Counted from the stretch's first letter, positions 9,845 through 18,446 are shown. The stretch is 64,000 bases of DNA from a bacterium BMS3Bbin03 (GCA_002898015.1 BDTM01000067.1:20316-84315); one strand, 5' to 3'. Notes: generated from the sequence alone by a model not told the origin. Program-made: numbers and translations.

Positions 9845-9973
9845 AATAAAATCCAAATGACCCAATAACAAAATTGATTCTTTCTTTTTTGAACGAAGAA
9901 TAGAGGAAAAAATAAACGTCAATTCCTGAGCTTCCTTCCACAATGTTCTGCCCGCTGTCCTTTCCTCCAAATC
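9845..9973 (-). pseudogene. Possible fragment of a four-helix-bundle (S23) gene
   Basis: A 43-codon minus-strand open stretch between stops reads TLWKEAQELTFIFSSILRS in its middle. This resembles the first helix of four-helix-bundle/23S intervening-sequence proteins (typically WxKAxELTxxIY). No start codon or remaining helices are found. A more intact member and a decayed copy lie at 59585-60265. The similarity is short, so this could be chance. Confidence 0.25.
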
Positions 9974-10222
9974 CTATTTCAGGTTTGCATTTGAATTTTG
10001 AGTTTCATTTGACATTCGGATTTATGGATTTTAATTTAATTTTACTTTTATTCAAGAATAATCCAATAGCAGCACAAATCCACGCATTTCCGGCAATAGA
10101 TAGTTCATTTCATTTTTGTCTGGAATGATCGCTGCCAATCGTTTAAAATGTACGCATTTTCGCGATGAACCTTATATTTACTTCTTTATGGGTTGCATTA
10201 TAAATTCTTGCACGTGCCATTG

Positions 10223-10304
10223 AGCCCGGCCTTTGGGCGGTTCACTGCACGAAAGCGTCACCGGATGTGCCTGCATGTCGCCGGCACCGCATTAACGCCG
10301 GGCT
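10223..10304. repeat. GC-rich nested inverted repeat, possible structured element
   Basis: AGCCCGGC (10223-10230) pairs with GCCGGGCT (10297-10304). GCGGT (10237-10241) pairs with ACCGC (10286-10290), and GCAC (10247-10250) with GTGC (10267-10270). The first two stems are separated by symmetrical 6-base bulges on both sides. The island is far richer in GC than the surrounding text. It sits 38 bases beyond the rubrerythrin stop, so it might also act as a 3' structure of that transcript. Confidence 0.55.
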
Positions 10305-10342
10305 GTGTGCACTTTTAATCTTTTCTCATAAGGCGTTTGATA

Positions 10343-10921
10343 TTACCAATTTTCGGACAAAAGTTCAAAATAGGCTTGCGGGTGCAAGCAGGCCGGACAA
10401 ACCTTCGGGGCCTCTTCGCCTTCGTGGAGATAACCGCAATTGCGGCAGCGCCATGTTACTTTCCCGTCTTTTTTAAACACACGGCCGGCTTCCAGATTAT
10501 TAAAAAGTGCCTGGTAACGTTTTCCATGCTGCTTTTCCGATATCGATATGGCCTCAAAAGTCCGTGCAATATCTTCAAATCCTTCTTCTCGTGCTATTTT
10601 AGCAAAACCGGGATACATTTCCGTCCATTCATGGGTTTCTCCGGCGGCGGCGGCTCGCAAGTTTTCAAGGGTTGTTCCAATTTGTCCCGCCGGGAATTTT
10701 CCGGTTATCTCGACATCACCCCCTTCAAGGAACTTAAAAAACCGCTTCGCGTGTTCTTTTTCCTGATCAGCCGTCTCCTCAAATATGGAGGAGATTTGCA
10801 TCAATCCTTCTTTCCTGGCCGCTCCGGCAAAATAAGTATATCGATTTCTTGCCTGGGATTCTCCGGCAAATGAAATTAACAAATTCTTTTCGGTCCGGGT
10901 TCCTTTAATCCTCTTTGCCAT
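10343..10921 (-). CDS. Rubrerythrin
   Basis: This 192-residue non-heme iron protein reduces hydrogen peroxide in anaerobes and microaerophiles. The N-terminal ferritin-like diiron domain (about 1-150) carries the expected glutamates and histidine: FAGESQARNRY, FEETADQEKEHAKRF and AISISEKQHGKRY. The C-terminal rubredoxin-like domain binds iron through two Cys pairs, CRNCGY and CPACLHPQ. The start was placed at MAKRIKG because AGGAGGTG lies just upstream (10925-10932). A longer frame begins 16 codons earlier without such support. A sigma-70 promoter is visible at 10980-11008. Rubrerythrin points to low-oxygen growth with peroxide defence. Confidence 0.95.
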   Translation of the reverse strand: MAKRIKGTRTEKNLLISFAGESQARNRYTYFAGAARKEGLMQISSIFEETADQEKEHAKRFFKFLEGGDVEITGKFPAGQIGTTLENLRAAAAGETHEWTEMYPGFAKIAREEGFEDIARTFEAISISEKQHGKRYQALFNNLEAGRVFKKDGKVTWRCRNCGYLHEGEEAPKVCPACLHPQAYFELLSENW

Positions 10922-10979
10922 TTCACACCTCCTGATTTTCTGATGTAAATCCAATATTAAAATGATCAATTCTTAAATT

Positions 10980-11008
10980 AATATAGGACGCACAACATTA
11001 AATATCAA
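10980..11008 (-). promoter_or_regulatory. Sigma-70 promoter for rubrerythrin
   Basis: Read on the minus strand, TTGATA (11003-11008) and TATATT (10980-10985) are separated by exactly 17 bases. The predicted transcript start is about 50 bases before the rubrerythrin ATG. A loose PerR/Fur-like palindrome overlaps the -35 side (about 11008-11025; see findings). Confidence 0.65.
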
Positions 11009-11070
11009 TAGTAATGATTATGATGTATTTTTCTTTGCAGAATATTTAAGAAATTTTATATATTAAAGAG

Positions 11071-11757
11071 ATGAATCATTTAACAACAATTTTCCCTGAA
11101 TATTTTCCCTCTATTCGCACGTTTCAAAAAATGAGCCGGTCGGATGTTGTGTTCATTCTGGATGACCGTCCCCTTCGATCCGGCGGAAAAATGAACCGAA
11201 TGTCGATCAAAACCTCCGCGGGGAAACATTATTTAACGGTGCCTGTTTATATTCCGCTTCACAAAAAACCAATTATTCGAAATCTCAGCATCGATTCAAC
11301 CCGCTTTTGGCGAAAAAAGCACTCCAAAAGTTTACTGGTAAATTATAGAAATGCACCTTACTTTGAACACTACTGGCCGGTGATCGAGACGATCTTCCTT
11401 CGAGATTATTCCGACTATATGGAGCTGTTTTACGAATCTATTTCTGTGATTTTGTCAATTTTAAACATGAACCCCCGGTTCGTGACCGGCTCCGGCTTTC
11501 ATCCTGCCGGTTCCCGGGAGGAGCAGATTCTCGGAATTTTAAAAAAAGAATCCTGCCGGAGTTATCTCATTGAAGCCGGTTCGGAAGCCTATTTTGATGG
11601 TTCGGTTTTAGAAGAAAACGGCTATTCCTGTGTGAAAGTACCGGACAGCCGCCTTGAATATCCGCAGCAATTTCTGGGATTTGAGTCTAACCTTTCGGTT
11701 CTGGATCTTGTCATGAATTTAGGCCCGGAGAGCAAATATTATCTGATGAAGAATTGA
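11071..11757 (+). CDS. WbqC-like family protein
   Basis: This 228-residue protein has the pattern of the WbqC-like family: an opening IFPEYFPSIRTFQKMSRSDV, then VFILDD, a MNRMSIKT segment, and LTVPV. Members often sit in O-antigen or polysaccharide loci, but their biochemical activity is not well established. The gene starts 149 bases from the divergent rubrerythrin gene. It ends 7 bases before the cyclase-family gene, so the two are probably co-transcribed. No polysaccharide genes adjoin it, leaving its role open. Confidence 0.75.
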   Translation: MNHLTTIFPEYFPSIRTFQKMSRSDVVFILDDRPLRSGGKMNRMSIKTSAGKHYLTVPVYIPLHKKPIIRNLSIDSTRFWRKKHSKSLLVNYRNAPYFEHYWPVIETIFLRDYSDYMELFYESISVILSILNMNPRFVTGSGFHPAGSREEQILGILKKESCRSYLIEAGSEAYFDGSVLEENGYSCVKVPDSRLEYPQQFLGFESNLSVLDLVMNLGPESKYYLMKN

Positions 11758-11764
11758 ATATTTT

Positions 11765-12409
11765 ATGGCTAATCGAAATTATTTTGACATCAGTGTCGGT
11801 ATTTCACCGGAAATGGGTGTCTGGCCGGGAGACCCTCCGGTAGAAATTTCCAAGATCGCTTCTCACGGAAAAGGCGACGCCTGCGAAATATCCCGGCTCA
11901 TCTTTTCTTCACACACCGGCACGCACATCGATCCGCCCGTTCATTTTATCCAAAACGGCCGGACTGCCGATCAAATTGATTTAACGAAGTGCATCGGGCC
12001 GGCCCTCGTGGCGGCGCTTCCCGGCCGTCCAATGATTCACAAAAAAGGCATCGAAGCGTACGACTGGAATCACATCGAAAGAATTCTTTTCAAAACAAAA
12101 AACTCAAAATTTAACAGGCCCGGACGCTTTCGGGAAGATTTTACATTTCTTTCGGAAGACGCGGCGGATTTTCTTCTCACCAAAAATATAAAACTGGTCG
12201 GGATCGATTACCTCTCCGTTGAAGGCGAAAGTGACCTTAATTTTCCGGTTCACCGTAAGCTGCTTAAAGCCGAAGTGATCCTTCTGGAAGGCCTTAATCT
12301 TTCCGCGGTGCCGCCTGGGATGTACAATCTCGTCTGTCTGCCTTTAAAAATTACGAACGGAGACGGCGCGCCGGCCCGCGCTGTTCTTTTTCCGGTGAAT
12401 GACTTTTGA
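11765..12409 (+). CDS. Cyclase-family metal-dependent hydrolase (kynurenine formamidase-like)
   Basis: This 214-residue protein of the putative cyclase family (Pfam PF04199) includes bacterial kynurenine formamidase KynB relatives. The signature metal-binding motif HTGTHIDPPVHF is intact (about residues 57-68), and a second conserved region reads LVGIDYLSVEG. The family hydrolyses amide or ester bonds in compounds such as N-formylkynurenine. With no other tryptophan-degradation gene nearby, the substrate is uncertain. It follows WbqC by 7 bases and leads into the FAD oxidoreductase after 29. Confidence 0.8.
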   Translation: MANRNYFDISVGISPEMGVWPGDPPVEISKIASHGKGDACEISRLIFSSHTGTHIDPPVHFIQNGRTADQIDLTKCIGPALVAALPGRPMIHKKGIEAYDWNHIERILFKTKNSKFNRPGRFREDFTFLSEDAADFLLTKNIKLVGIDYLSVEGESDLNFPVHRKLLKAEVILLEGLNLSAVPPGMYNLVCLPLKITNGDGAPARAVLFPVNDF

Positions 12410-12438
12410 TAAAATTTCAATTATAAAGGAATCGATTC

Positions 12439-13671
12439 ATGACGCTGCCCATCGCCGAAATCAGTTATTGGCAAACGACCGTAAATTTAGCGAAACTTCG
12501 AAACAGCCGGCCCCTGCCGGAACACAGCGACGTTGTGATTCTCGGCGGCGGCATCACAGGCCTTTCCACAGCCTGCTGGCTGCAGCAGGCCGGCATTCAT
12601 TTTGTCCTGTTGGATCAAAATTGGATCGGCAGCGGCGCTTCAAGTCGAAACGCAGGGCTGCTGCTTGCGGGAACGGCAGAGCACTTTGTCCGATTGGTGG
12701 CGGCTGTCGGTATCTCTGAAGCAAAAATTCTGTGGGATTATTCTATCAAAAACAATTCGCTTCTGGAAGATTTTATTTTTCAAAACAAAATCGACTGTGA
12801 TTTCAGGAAGGAAGGTTCCCTTTTTATTGCCTCTTCCGAATCTGAAGCGAACGAACTCCTGGAATCCGTAAAATTACTCCGGCAAAACGGCTACGGCAGC
12901 GAGTGGCTCAACCGGAAGGAACTCCGAAATCTCTTCCACACCGAATTGTACGAGAATTTTGGGGGCGCCCGGTTTTACGAGAAGGACGCCACGTTTAATC
13001 CCGCAAAACTCGTTTACGGCATGGGAGAGCTTCTTCTCAAACAACGGGCACGGCTGTTTCCGGGCGTAAAGGTTCACACCATTTCCGAAACGAATGACGG
13101 CGTCACAATCCAGACATCCCGGGGACAATTGGACTGTCACATGCTGGTATTGGCCGCAAACGGGTACGCGTCTTTTCTTCACCCGTATTTCCAGCAGAAA
13201 ATTGAGCCCGTACGGGGACAGGTCATCGCCACAAAACCCGTTTCAAAGACCATTCCGCCCATGGCGATGCTGACCAATTTTGGGTACGAGTACTGGCAGC
13301 AGACCCCCGGCAGACAGTTTATCATGGGCGGCATGCGGTGGAGCGCCGAAGAGGCCGATGTGGGCAAACTTGAGGAAAAACCGGATCCGAAATTACGGGA
13401 AAACTTACAGAATTTTTTGAATTCCGCTTTTGCAGATTTTAGGCCCTTCACCTTTACGCACAACTGGACCGGCATTATGGGGTTTTCCGTAGACGGCTTC
13501 CCGATCATCGGCAAATTACCCGGCAGAAATACCATCCTGACGGCAGGGGGTTACACGGGACACGGAATGTCGTTTGGATTTTTAAGCGGAAAAATTCTGG
13601 CGGGAATTATAAAATCCGGAAAAACGGAAGAAAATATTCAACTGTTTTCACCGGGACGGTTTTTGGTTTAA
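12439..13671 (+). CDS. FAD-dependent oxidoreductase (D-amino-acid oxidase/glycine oxidase type)
   Basis: This 410-residue DAO-family flavoenzyme probably oxidises an amino acid or secondary amine. The N-terminal Rossmann motif VVILGGGITGLSTACWLQQA (about 33-52) binds FAD. A C-terminal FAD-closing segment TAGGYTGHGMSFG is present, and SSRNAG near residue 71 matches the family's GASGRNAG-like loop. The start is ATG at 12439 with AAGGAA upstream. It lies in a same-strand run with the cyclase and DUF2520 genes. The actual substrate cannot be read from sequence. Confidence 0.85.
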   Translation: MTLPIAEISYWQTTVNLAKLRNSRPLPEHSDVVILGGGITGLSTACWLQQAGIHFVLLDQNWIGSGASSRNAGLLLAGTAEHFVRLVAAVGISEAKILWDYSIKNNSLLEDFIFQNKIDCDFRKEGSLFIASSESEANELLESVKLLRQNGYGSEWLNRKELRNLFHTELYENFGGARFYEKDATFNPAKLVYGMGELLLKQRARLFPGVKVHTISETNDGVTIQTSRGQLDCHMLVLAANGYASFLHPYFQQKIEPVRGQVIATKPVSKTIPPMAMLTNFGYEYWQQTPGRQFIMGGMRWSAEEADVGKLEEKPDPKLRENLQNFLNSAFADFRPFTFTHNWTGIMGFSVDGFPIIGKLPGRNTILTAGGYTGHGMSFGFLSGKILAGIIKSGKTEENIQLFSPGRFLV

Positions 13672-13739
13672 GAAGTGAAACCCGAATCCAAAACAGCTTG
13701 AATATTGCAATTTTTAACTTGGTTTAAGGGATCTTAAAA

Positions 13740-14627
13740 ATGGAAACCTATTCTATCGGCATAATCGGGCCCGGACGGGTTGGGAAAGCACTGCTCATGG
13801 CATTGAAACACGCGGGACACCGCATTCAGCTTGTGGGCGGACGAAATACGGATAATCTCGAAACGCTCAAAGCCGAGCTGCCTGAAACGCTTTTCACCTC
13901 AAATTACACGCATTGGCCTCCTGTGGATATTCTTTTCATCACTGTTCCGGACGACGCCATTGAAGACGTGGCCGATCGAATAAGCCGCTCAAAAGTCAAC
14001 CTTCGATCTGTGATTGTGGCGCACACGTCCGGAGCAAAATCGTCGGATCTCTTATTTAATCTGCGGGAAAAAGGGGCTCTTGTGGCTTCCATCCATCCGG
14101 CGCGGTCATTTGCCGGTCTGCCGGACGACTACCGGAAATTTCGGGGTTCTGCCTTTGCCATTGAAGGTGACCCTCAGGCCGCTGCGGTATTGTCCCGGCT
14201 ATTTTCATCTCTTGGAGGTATTCCCTTTCAAATCCCGACAGAAGCAAAGCCCCTCTACCACCTGGCCTGTGTGATGGTCTCTAACTATTCAACGGCTCTC
14301 ATGGGCTCCGGGCTTTCCATTCTGGAACAGATTGGGATTCCCCGGCCGAAAGGGAAAGTAATCCTTTTACCGCTTTTGCAAACAACCGTACAAAATCTAA
14401 ACGCGGCCGATCCGGAGCAAGTCCTCACCGGTCCGATTGCCCGCGGGGATGTTGAAACCGTGAAGACACATCTTGAAAATCTAAAGGAGAAAAATCCCCG
14501 GCGGATTCAGGTCTATATTTCCCTTGGAAGAGAAACCCTAAATTTAGCCCGAAAATTTGCACCGGATCATTTTGAAAAGTACGAATTGATTGAAAAACTT
14601 TTTCAGGAATTTGAAGTGATTTCGTAG
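13740..14627 (+). CDS. DUF2520 Rossmann-fold protein
   Basis: This 295-residue protein has an N-terminal NAD(P)-binding fold with the motif IIGPGRVGKALLMAL (about 7-21), followed by the helical DUF2520 domain (about 135-270, including AKPLYHLACVMVSNY). It resembles NADP-dependent oxidoreductases of the ketopantoate/6-phosphogluconate dehydrogenase type. Members are widespread next to pantothenate or nucleotide genes, but the reaction is unproven. The start has AAGGGA upstream. It follows the FAD oxidoreductase by 68 bases. Confidence 0.8.
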   Translation: METYSIGIIGPGRVGKALLMALKHAGHRIQLVGGRNTDNLETLKAELPETLFTSNYTHWPPVDILFITVPDDAIEDVADRISRSKVNLRSVIVAHTSGAKSSDLLFNLREKGALVASIHPARSFAGLPDDYRKFRGSAFAIEGDPQAAAVLSRLFSSLGGIPFQIPTEAKPLYHLACVMVSNYSTALMGSGLSILEQIGIPRPKGKVILLPLLQTTVQNLNAADPEQVLTGPIARGDVETVKTHLENLKEKNPRRIQVYISLGRETLNLARKFAPDHFEKYELIEKLFQEFEVIS

Positions 14628-14817
14628 CCTCAGACGTTTGCCGTAAAGGTCCCGTTAATTCATTTTCGGACAGGATTGAACCCTGGCCCATCCATGAAAT
14701 ACTTGCATTTTTGATGAGCAAGACTTAATTTTAATAAGGCGTTCTTTTTCCTTTTTTTGATGAGCTAAATCAAAGATCAAACCCGGAGTGGAAGAAAGAA
14801 AAATTTAGAGTACGTTT

Positions 14818-15057
14818 ATGTCCACACGAGAAGAAATACAGGAAGAGCGGAAAAAAATGCGTCATCTTCGCTGGATCGTTGATTTAACGGTCCAACTGTT
14901 GTACCAGGAAGATGTGTCCGTTCCGGAAATGCTGAAATTGGTGGAAGCGACGAAAAGGCATGTTTTGACACTTTTCCCGGACAAAGAGTTCCAATTTGAA
15001 CTCATTTACCGACCCAGATTTAATCGCATCATTCAAGAGCGATTACAATCCAATTGA
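14818..15057 (+). CDS. Small conserved-looking protein of unknown function
   Basis: This 79-residue, charged, mostly helical protein has no signal peptide or membrane segment. Its N-terminus is rich in Glu/Arg/Lys. The core reads WIVDLTVQLLYQEDVSVPEM and the C-terminus is basic, with YRPRFNRIIQERL. I do not recognise a family. A close 10-base spacing to cutA suggests co-expression. It is credible as a gene because the frame is clean and the composition matches its neighbours. Confidence 0.6.
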   Translation: MSTREEIQEERKKMRHLRWIVDLTVQLLYQEDVSVPEMLKLVEATKRHVLTLFPDKEFQFELIYRPRFNRIIQERLQSN

Positions 15058-15067
15058 AAGGATAATC

Positions 15068-15400
15068 ATGGCTGAACCATTAATCGTCTACGTGACTGTT
15101 CCTTCAAAGAAAGACGGCGAGCGGATCGCTCATCGTCTGGTGGAAACCCATCTGGCCGCCTGTGTGAATATTATTCCACACGTGGAATCCATTTACCGGT
15201 GGAAGGGCCGCATTCAAATGGAGGGGGAGTTTCTGCTGATTATTAAAACCGTCCGTTCGCAATTAAATGATTTGATCAAAAAAATTGAAAAATTACACAG
15301 TTACGAAGTGCCTGAAATTGTTGCTCTGCCTATTGTCGGCGGTTCTGCCCGTTATTTGAACTGGCTTGACGACGAGACCAGACCTGAAGGTGAAAAATGA
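15068..15400 (+). CDS. cutA: CutA divalent-ion tolerance protein
   Basis: This 110-residue CutA1-family protein belongs to a family of very stable trimers with a PII-like fold linked to copper tolerance. Typical segments are present: ERIAHRLVETHLAACVNIIP, VESIYRWKGRI, LIIKT, and HSYEVPEIVALPI. The ATG at 15068 has AAAGGA upstream. A longer frame beginning at 14996 overlaps the previous gene and lacks family sequence, so it was rejected. tonB starts 169 bases downstream. Confidence 0.92.
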   Translation: MAEPLIVYVTVPSKKDGERIAHRLVETHLAACVNIIPHVESIYRWKGRIQMEGEFLLIIKTVRSQLNDLIKKIEKLHSYEVPEIVALPIVGGSARYLNWLDDETRPEGEK

Positions 15401-15569
15401 CCATCATGCCTTCGGAAGCCGGGAAAACGGCTGCCGGAGCAAATTGCAAACGGCCTGGTTTAACACACCTCGCAATAGATATGAAACTTTTGAAAGAGCT
15501 TATTTGTAAAAAGTGCATAAGCAGATTCTGATCCATTTTTTTTATATTTGAAACAGGTTTTAACCGGAG

Positions 15570-16448
15570 TTGAAAATCGCCCTATCAAAATATTTATCAA
15601 AAAACAAGATTGTTCTTTTTGTTTTTTTATCGATTGCTCTACACCTTTTTTTGTTGTGGATTTACGGCATGACCGTTCATTTTCAGTGGTTTCCGGTTCA
15701 AAAAGCCGAGCAGCCGGTAAACGAAAAGCAAATCCAATTTGAATTTGTTGAGGCTCCAAAAGTTCCGCCCGCCAAACCGAAGAAGGCGCGTTTTCTTTCA
15801 ACTCAGAATTCCGAAGCCGCCAATCCCAAGAAATTAGGCAAACCGGGAAATCAGCCGTCGGCAAGAGGGAATGTACCCGTTCCCGAACTTCCGCAAGCGG
15901 CGGCGATGGTCCGGCGATCGAAAGAAACGAACCCTACCGAGGCGAAAGCCAAAGGGAAGACGGCCGAAAAAATACCCCAAAATGAAGCCTCTCCTCTCTT
16001 TTCTTCCAGCCGGCAAACGTACGAGACATTTAGTCCCGAAAAATTAACGGGCGCAAAACCGCAGCCAATGACTCCCGCCTCGAATCTCTCCTATGAAAAT
16101 GAAGCGTTTAATGTGGACAAATTGGGCGGCATGGCATTTAACACGTACGAATGGGATTTCGCCCCCTACATGCTTTATTTGAAACGGAGAATTCAACAAA
16201 ATATCTTCCCTCCGCCCGCGTTCACAAGATTGGGACTCATCGACGGGCACACCCTGCTGCGTTTCCGCATTTACCCCGATGGGCGTCTGGGAAATGTTGA
16301 GCTGATAAATTACAAAGGACACAAAACGCTGATGCAGACCAGCATGAACGCCGTGGAGATTTCGGCCCCGTTTAAACCGTTACCCAAAGCTTTTCCAAAA
16401 GATTATCTCGAAGTCACCGGTTCTTTCTGGTACGTGGTTAAAAAATAG
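15570..16448 (+). CDS. tonB: TonB-like energy transducer
   Basis: This 292-residue protein transmits proton-motive force from ExbB/ExbD to outer-membrane receptors. It has one membrane segment (about 12-33), a Pro/Lys-rich periplasmic linker (about 60-170), and a C-terminal TonB domain (about 205-292, with RFRIYPDGRLGNVEL). Translation appears to begin at TTG 15570. GGAG sits immediately before it, closer than ideal, but no better start precedes the membrane segment. exbB follows after 9 bases. The obvious client in this window is the receptor at 47168-49654. Confidence 0.85.
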   Translation: MKIALSKYLSKNKIVLFVFLSIALHLFLLWIYGMTVHFQWFPVQKAEQPVNEKQIQFEFVEAPKVPPAKPKKARFLSTQNSEAANPKKLGKPGNQPSARGNVPVPELPQAAAMVRRSKETNPTEAKAKGKTAEKIPQNEASPLFSSSRQTYETFSPEKLTGAKPQPMTPASNLSYENEAFNVDKLGGMAFNTYEWDFAPYMLYLKRRIQQNIFPPPAFTRLGLIDGHTLLRFRIYPDGRLGNVELINYKGHKTLMQTSMNAVEISAPFKPLPKAFPKDYLEVTGSFWYVVKK

Positions 16449-16457
16449 GAGATTCCA

Positions 16458-17114
16458 TTGAACGCATTTGAACAATCCTGGCAGTTTATGTCTAAGGGCG
16501 GCATCATGATGATTCCGCTGGCAATTTCTTCCGTCTGGGCGCTCGCCGTCATTCTGGAACGATTAATTAATCTGCAGCGAAAAAAAATCATTTTACCCGA
16601 GATTTCAAACACCATCGAATCGCTTAAAGAAGCGAGTGACATTCCGATGGCCATTGCACTGTGTCAAAAACATTCCGGCCCCTTTGCCAATCTCACCCGT
16701 CTGACCCTTGAGCAGCGCCGTCTTTCAAAGGAAGATTTAAAGGAAGTCATCGAGGAACAGGGGAGACAGGAGATTCATTCGCTTGAAACCGGACTGAGCG
16801 CGCTGGAAACCATTGCAGGCGTGGCTCCTCTTTTGGGTCTGCTGGGAACAGTCATCGGTATGATCAAAGTGTTCAACGTGATTTCAAAATTAGGTGTGGG
16901 GCAGGCGAGCGCCCTTTCCGCCGGAATTTCTGAAGCGCTGATAACCACCGTATTTGGCCTGTCAATCGGAATCACCGCTCTTATCTTTTACAATTTTTTC
17001 ATGCATAAAGCGGAAGATTTAATTCTGGAGATTGAGAAAAGCACGGGCAATCTGGTGCGGAAAATTTTATGGATTTCGGGAAGAAGTGAAAGTGAAGAAA
17101 AGAATGAAGGGTAA
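16458..17114 (+). CDS. exbB: ExbB/TolQ/MotA-family proton channel
   Basis: This 218-residue inner-membrane protein has three expected membrane segments: about 17-34, 115-140 (GVAPLLGLLGTVIGMIKVF) and 155-180. The GLLGTVxGM motif is diagnostic. It begins at TTG 16458 with AGGAG six bases upstream. The order tonB-exbB-exbD with gaps of 9 and 5 bases makes a compact operon. It could be named TolQ on sequence alone, but no tolA, tolB or pal is adjacent, so ExbB is preferred. Confidence 0.88.
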   Translation: MNAFEQSWQFMSKGGIMMIPLAISSVWALAVILERLINLQRKKIILPEISNTIESLKEASDIPMAIALCQKHSGPFANLTRLTLEQRRLSKEDLKEVIEEQGRQEIHSLETGLSALETIAGVAPLLGLLGTVIGMIKVFNVISKLGVGQASALSAGISEALITTVFGLSIGITALIFYNFFMHKAEDLILEIEKSTGNLVRKILWISGRSESEEKNEG

Positions 17115-17119
17115 TTTTT

Positions 17120-17533
17120 ATGCATCTTGCCTTCAAATCTCGTAAAAAATTATTGCTTAATATTACATCTTTAATCGATGTCTTGTTTATTTTATTGATT
17201 TTCTTCATGGTGACCTCTACTTTCCAGCAACAGCCCGGGATGAAATTGGAGCTGCCTGAGGCCAAGACATCAACGATTGAGAAAACGCAGAATATTACCA
17301 TTTTTATCGATGTCCAACAGCAAATCTTTCTCAACGACAAGCCTTACGCCGTCGATCGGCTTGAAAATAAGCTGAGACAACTGGTGGCCAAAAGTCATCC
17401 GTCGGCGCTGGTTTTAAAGGCAGACAAGTCTGTCCCTCACGGTTTGGTGGTCGAAGTCATGGATTTGGTCAGACAGGCCGGTATTAAAAAGCTGATTATC
17501 GCCACGGAGGTAAAACTGCCCGAAAACAAGTGA
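17120..17533 (+). CDS. exbD: ExbD/TolR-family biopolymer transport protein
   Basis: This 137-residue protein has a single N-terminal membrane segment carrying the essential aspartate (SLIDVLFILLIFFMVTSTF; Asp at about residue 20). A periplasmic domain follows, with IFIDVQQQIFLND and ALVLKADKSVPHG. It partners ExbB to use the proton gradient. It is the last gene of the operon and faces the Nudix gene tail to tail, with only four bases between them. Confidence 0.9.
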   Translation: MHLAFKSRKKLLLNITSLIDVLFILLIFFMVTSTFQQQPGMKLELPEAKTSTIEKTQNITIFIDVQQQIFLNDKPYAVDRLENKLRQLVAKSHPSALVLKADKSVPHGLVVEVMDLVRQAGIKKLIIATEVKLPENK

Positions 17534-17537
17534 AGTC

Positions 17538-18368
17538 CTAAAGCTTGTCGATCCCCAATCGCTCAACATTGGAGTACAGCCATAAACTCCCGAATCCGGA
17601 GGGGGAAAAATGAGCCGAGCGGTCTTTTAAATAATTTCGTATCGCGTTGGTTTCATCGGGAAGTGCCAACAGGGCCGAATACTCGCCTCTATCTGCTGCA
17701 GAGGCCGCTTTTTCCTGAAGTGCCTTCAAACGAAGTGCAATCTCCGCCAAAAACACCAATTCCGGTTTGGCCGTTTCGGCATTTCGGAGCAATCCGATGA
17801 GCCGAAGATTTAGAATCTCATCCGGTTCGAGGTTTAATTCTTCATGTAACTCTTCCCGCATTGCCAGGCAGGGATCGGGAGTGCCGTTTACCAGATGCCG
17901 GCCGATTTCGATATGACCGCCGAAAACATCCAATTTACCCGGGTATTCGCCAACCGTCTCACTGCGCCGCATCAACATAATCCGCCCGTCTTCCGTCCGG
18001 ACGATCGCACTAATGCCCAGGCCCTGATTGATAAATTCTTTGCCGTATTTTTGTAAAATTTCCTGGCGGTGGGCGTTGCTGTACATAAATGCTCTGTAAT
18101 CGGACGGCTGCAAATTTAAATAAATGTGATCCGCGGAAATCCGGTAATCCCGCAGTTCTGCGAGCCTCCCGTTAAACAAATTGGCCAGGGGATTTTTCCG
18201 CCGTAAAGTTTCCCAGAAGTTGTCTTCCGCCACACGGAGCGCCGGAGGTTTTTCGATTTCCGGACGCCAATCCACCTTGATCGCCGAACATGAAAGATTT
18301 CCCGTCCAGAGAAAGGTGACGATTTCCGGAAATGCATTCCGGTTCAGGATGTCATGCCTCCTGTGCAT
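17538..18368 (-). CDS. Nudix hydrolase resembling animal NUDT22 (UDP-sugar hydrolase type)
   Basis: In this 276-residue protein the Nudix box spans GGHIE, a long insertion, and REELHEELNL (about residues 155-185). Around it lie segments that I recall as characteristic of NUDT22: FNGRLAELRDYRI, LQPSDYRAFMYSN, LMRRSETVGEYPGKLDVFGG and a C-terminal HFSPSGFGSLWLY. NUDT22 hydrolyses UDP-glucose and UDP-galactose, and the vertebrate protein has a degenerate box. Here the acidic residues of REExxEE are kept. The start is ATG 18366-18368. AGGAGG falls inside the first codons, so initiation a few codons later at a CTG cannot be excluded. Confidence 0.8.
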   Translation of the reverse strand: MHRRHDILNRNAFPEIVTFLWTGNLSCSAIKVDWRPEIEKPPALRVAEDNFWETLRRKNPLANLFNGRLAELRDYRISADHIYLNLQPSDYRAFMYSNAHRQEILQKYGKEFINQGLGISAIVRTEDGRIMLMRRSETVGEYPGKLDVFGGHIEIGRHLVNGTPDPCLAMREELHEELNLEPDEILNLRLIGLLRNAETAKPELVFLAEIALRLKALQEKAASAADRGEYSALLALPDETNAIRNYLKDRSAHFSPSGFGSLWLYSNVERLGIDKL

Positions 18369-18446
18369 TTGTCAGACTTTTTTTTCATAACGATTCAAGT
18401 ATGAGTCTATTCTAAAATGACATTAGCCACTAATTCACGAATTTTT

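Larger units (their letters stand above)
9396..10342. other. Long intergenic region with repeats and gene remnants
   Basis: No intact gene is supported across 947 bases between the second pump gene and the rubrerythrin gene. It holds a large palindrome (9541-9635), AT-rich text with scattered CACGAAT words (9725-9790), a probable four-helix-bundle gene fragment (9845-9973), and a GC-rich nested inverted repeat (10223-10304). Open frames of 60-80 codons on either strand here look accidental. Confidence 0.7.

Noticed and set aside
9696..9941. 81-residue minus-strand protein
   Set aside because: The frame crosses low-complexity and repeat text and has no ribosome binding site; a different frame here better fits an S23 remnant.
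10223..10304. Integron attC site
   Set aside because: The nested stems look similar in outline, but the conserved core triplets (RYYYAAC and GTTRRRY) are not in the right places and no integrase or cassette is nearby.
14650..14700. tRNA-like T-arm (GGGTTCAATCC on the minus strand)
   Set aside because: No acceptor, anticodon or D-arm pairing could be found around it.
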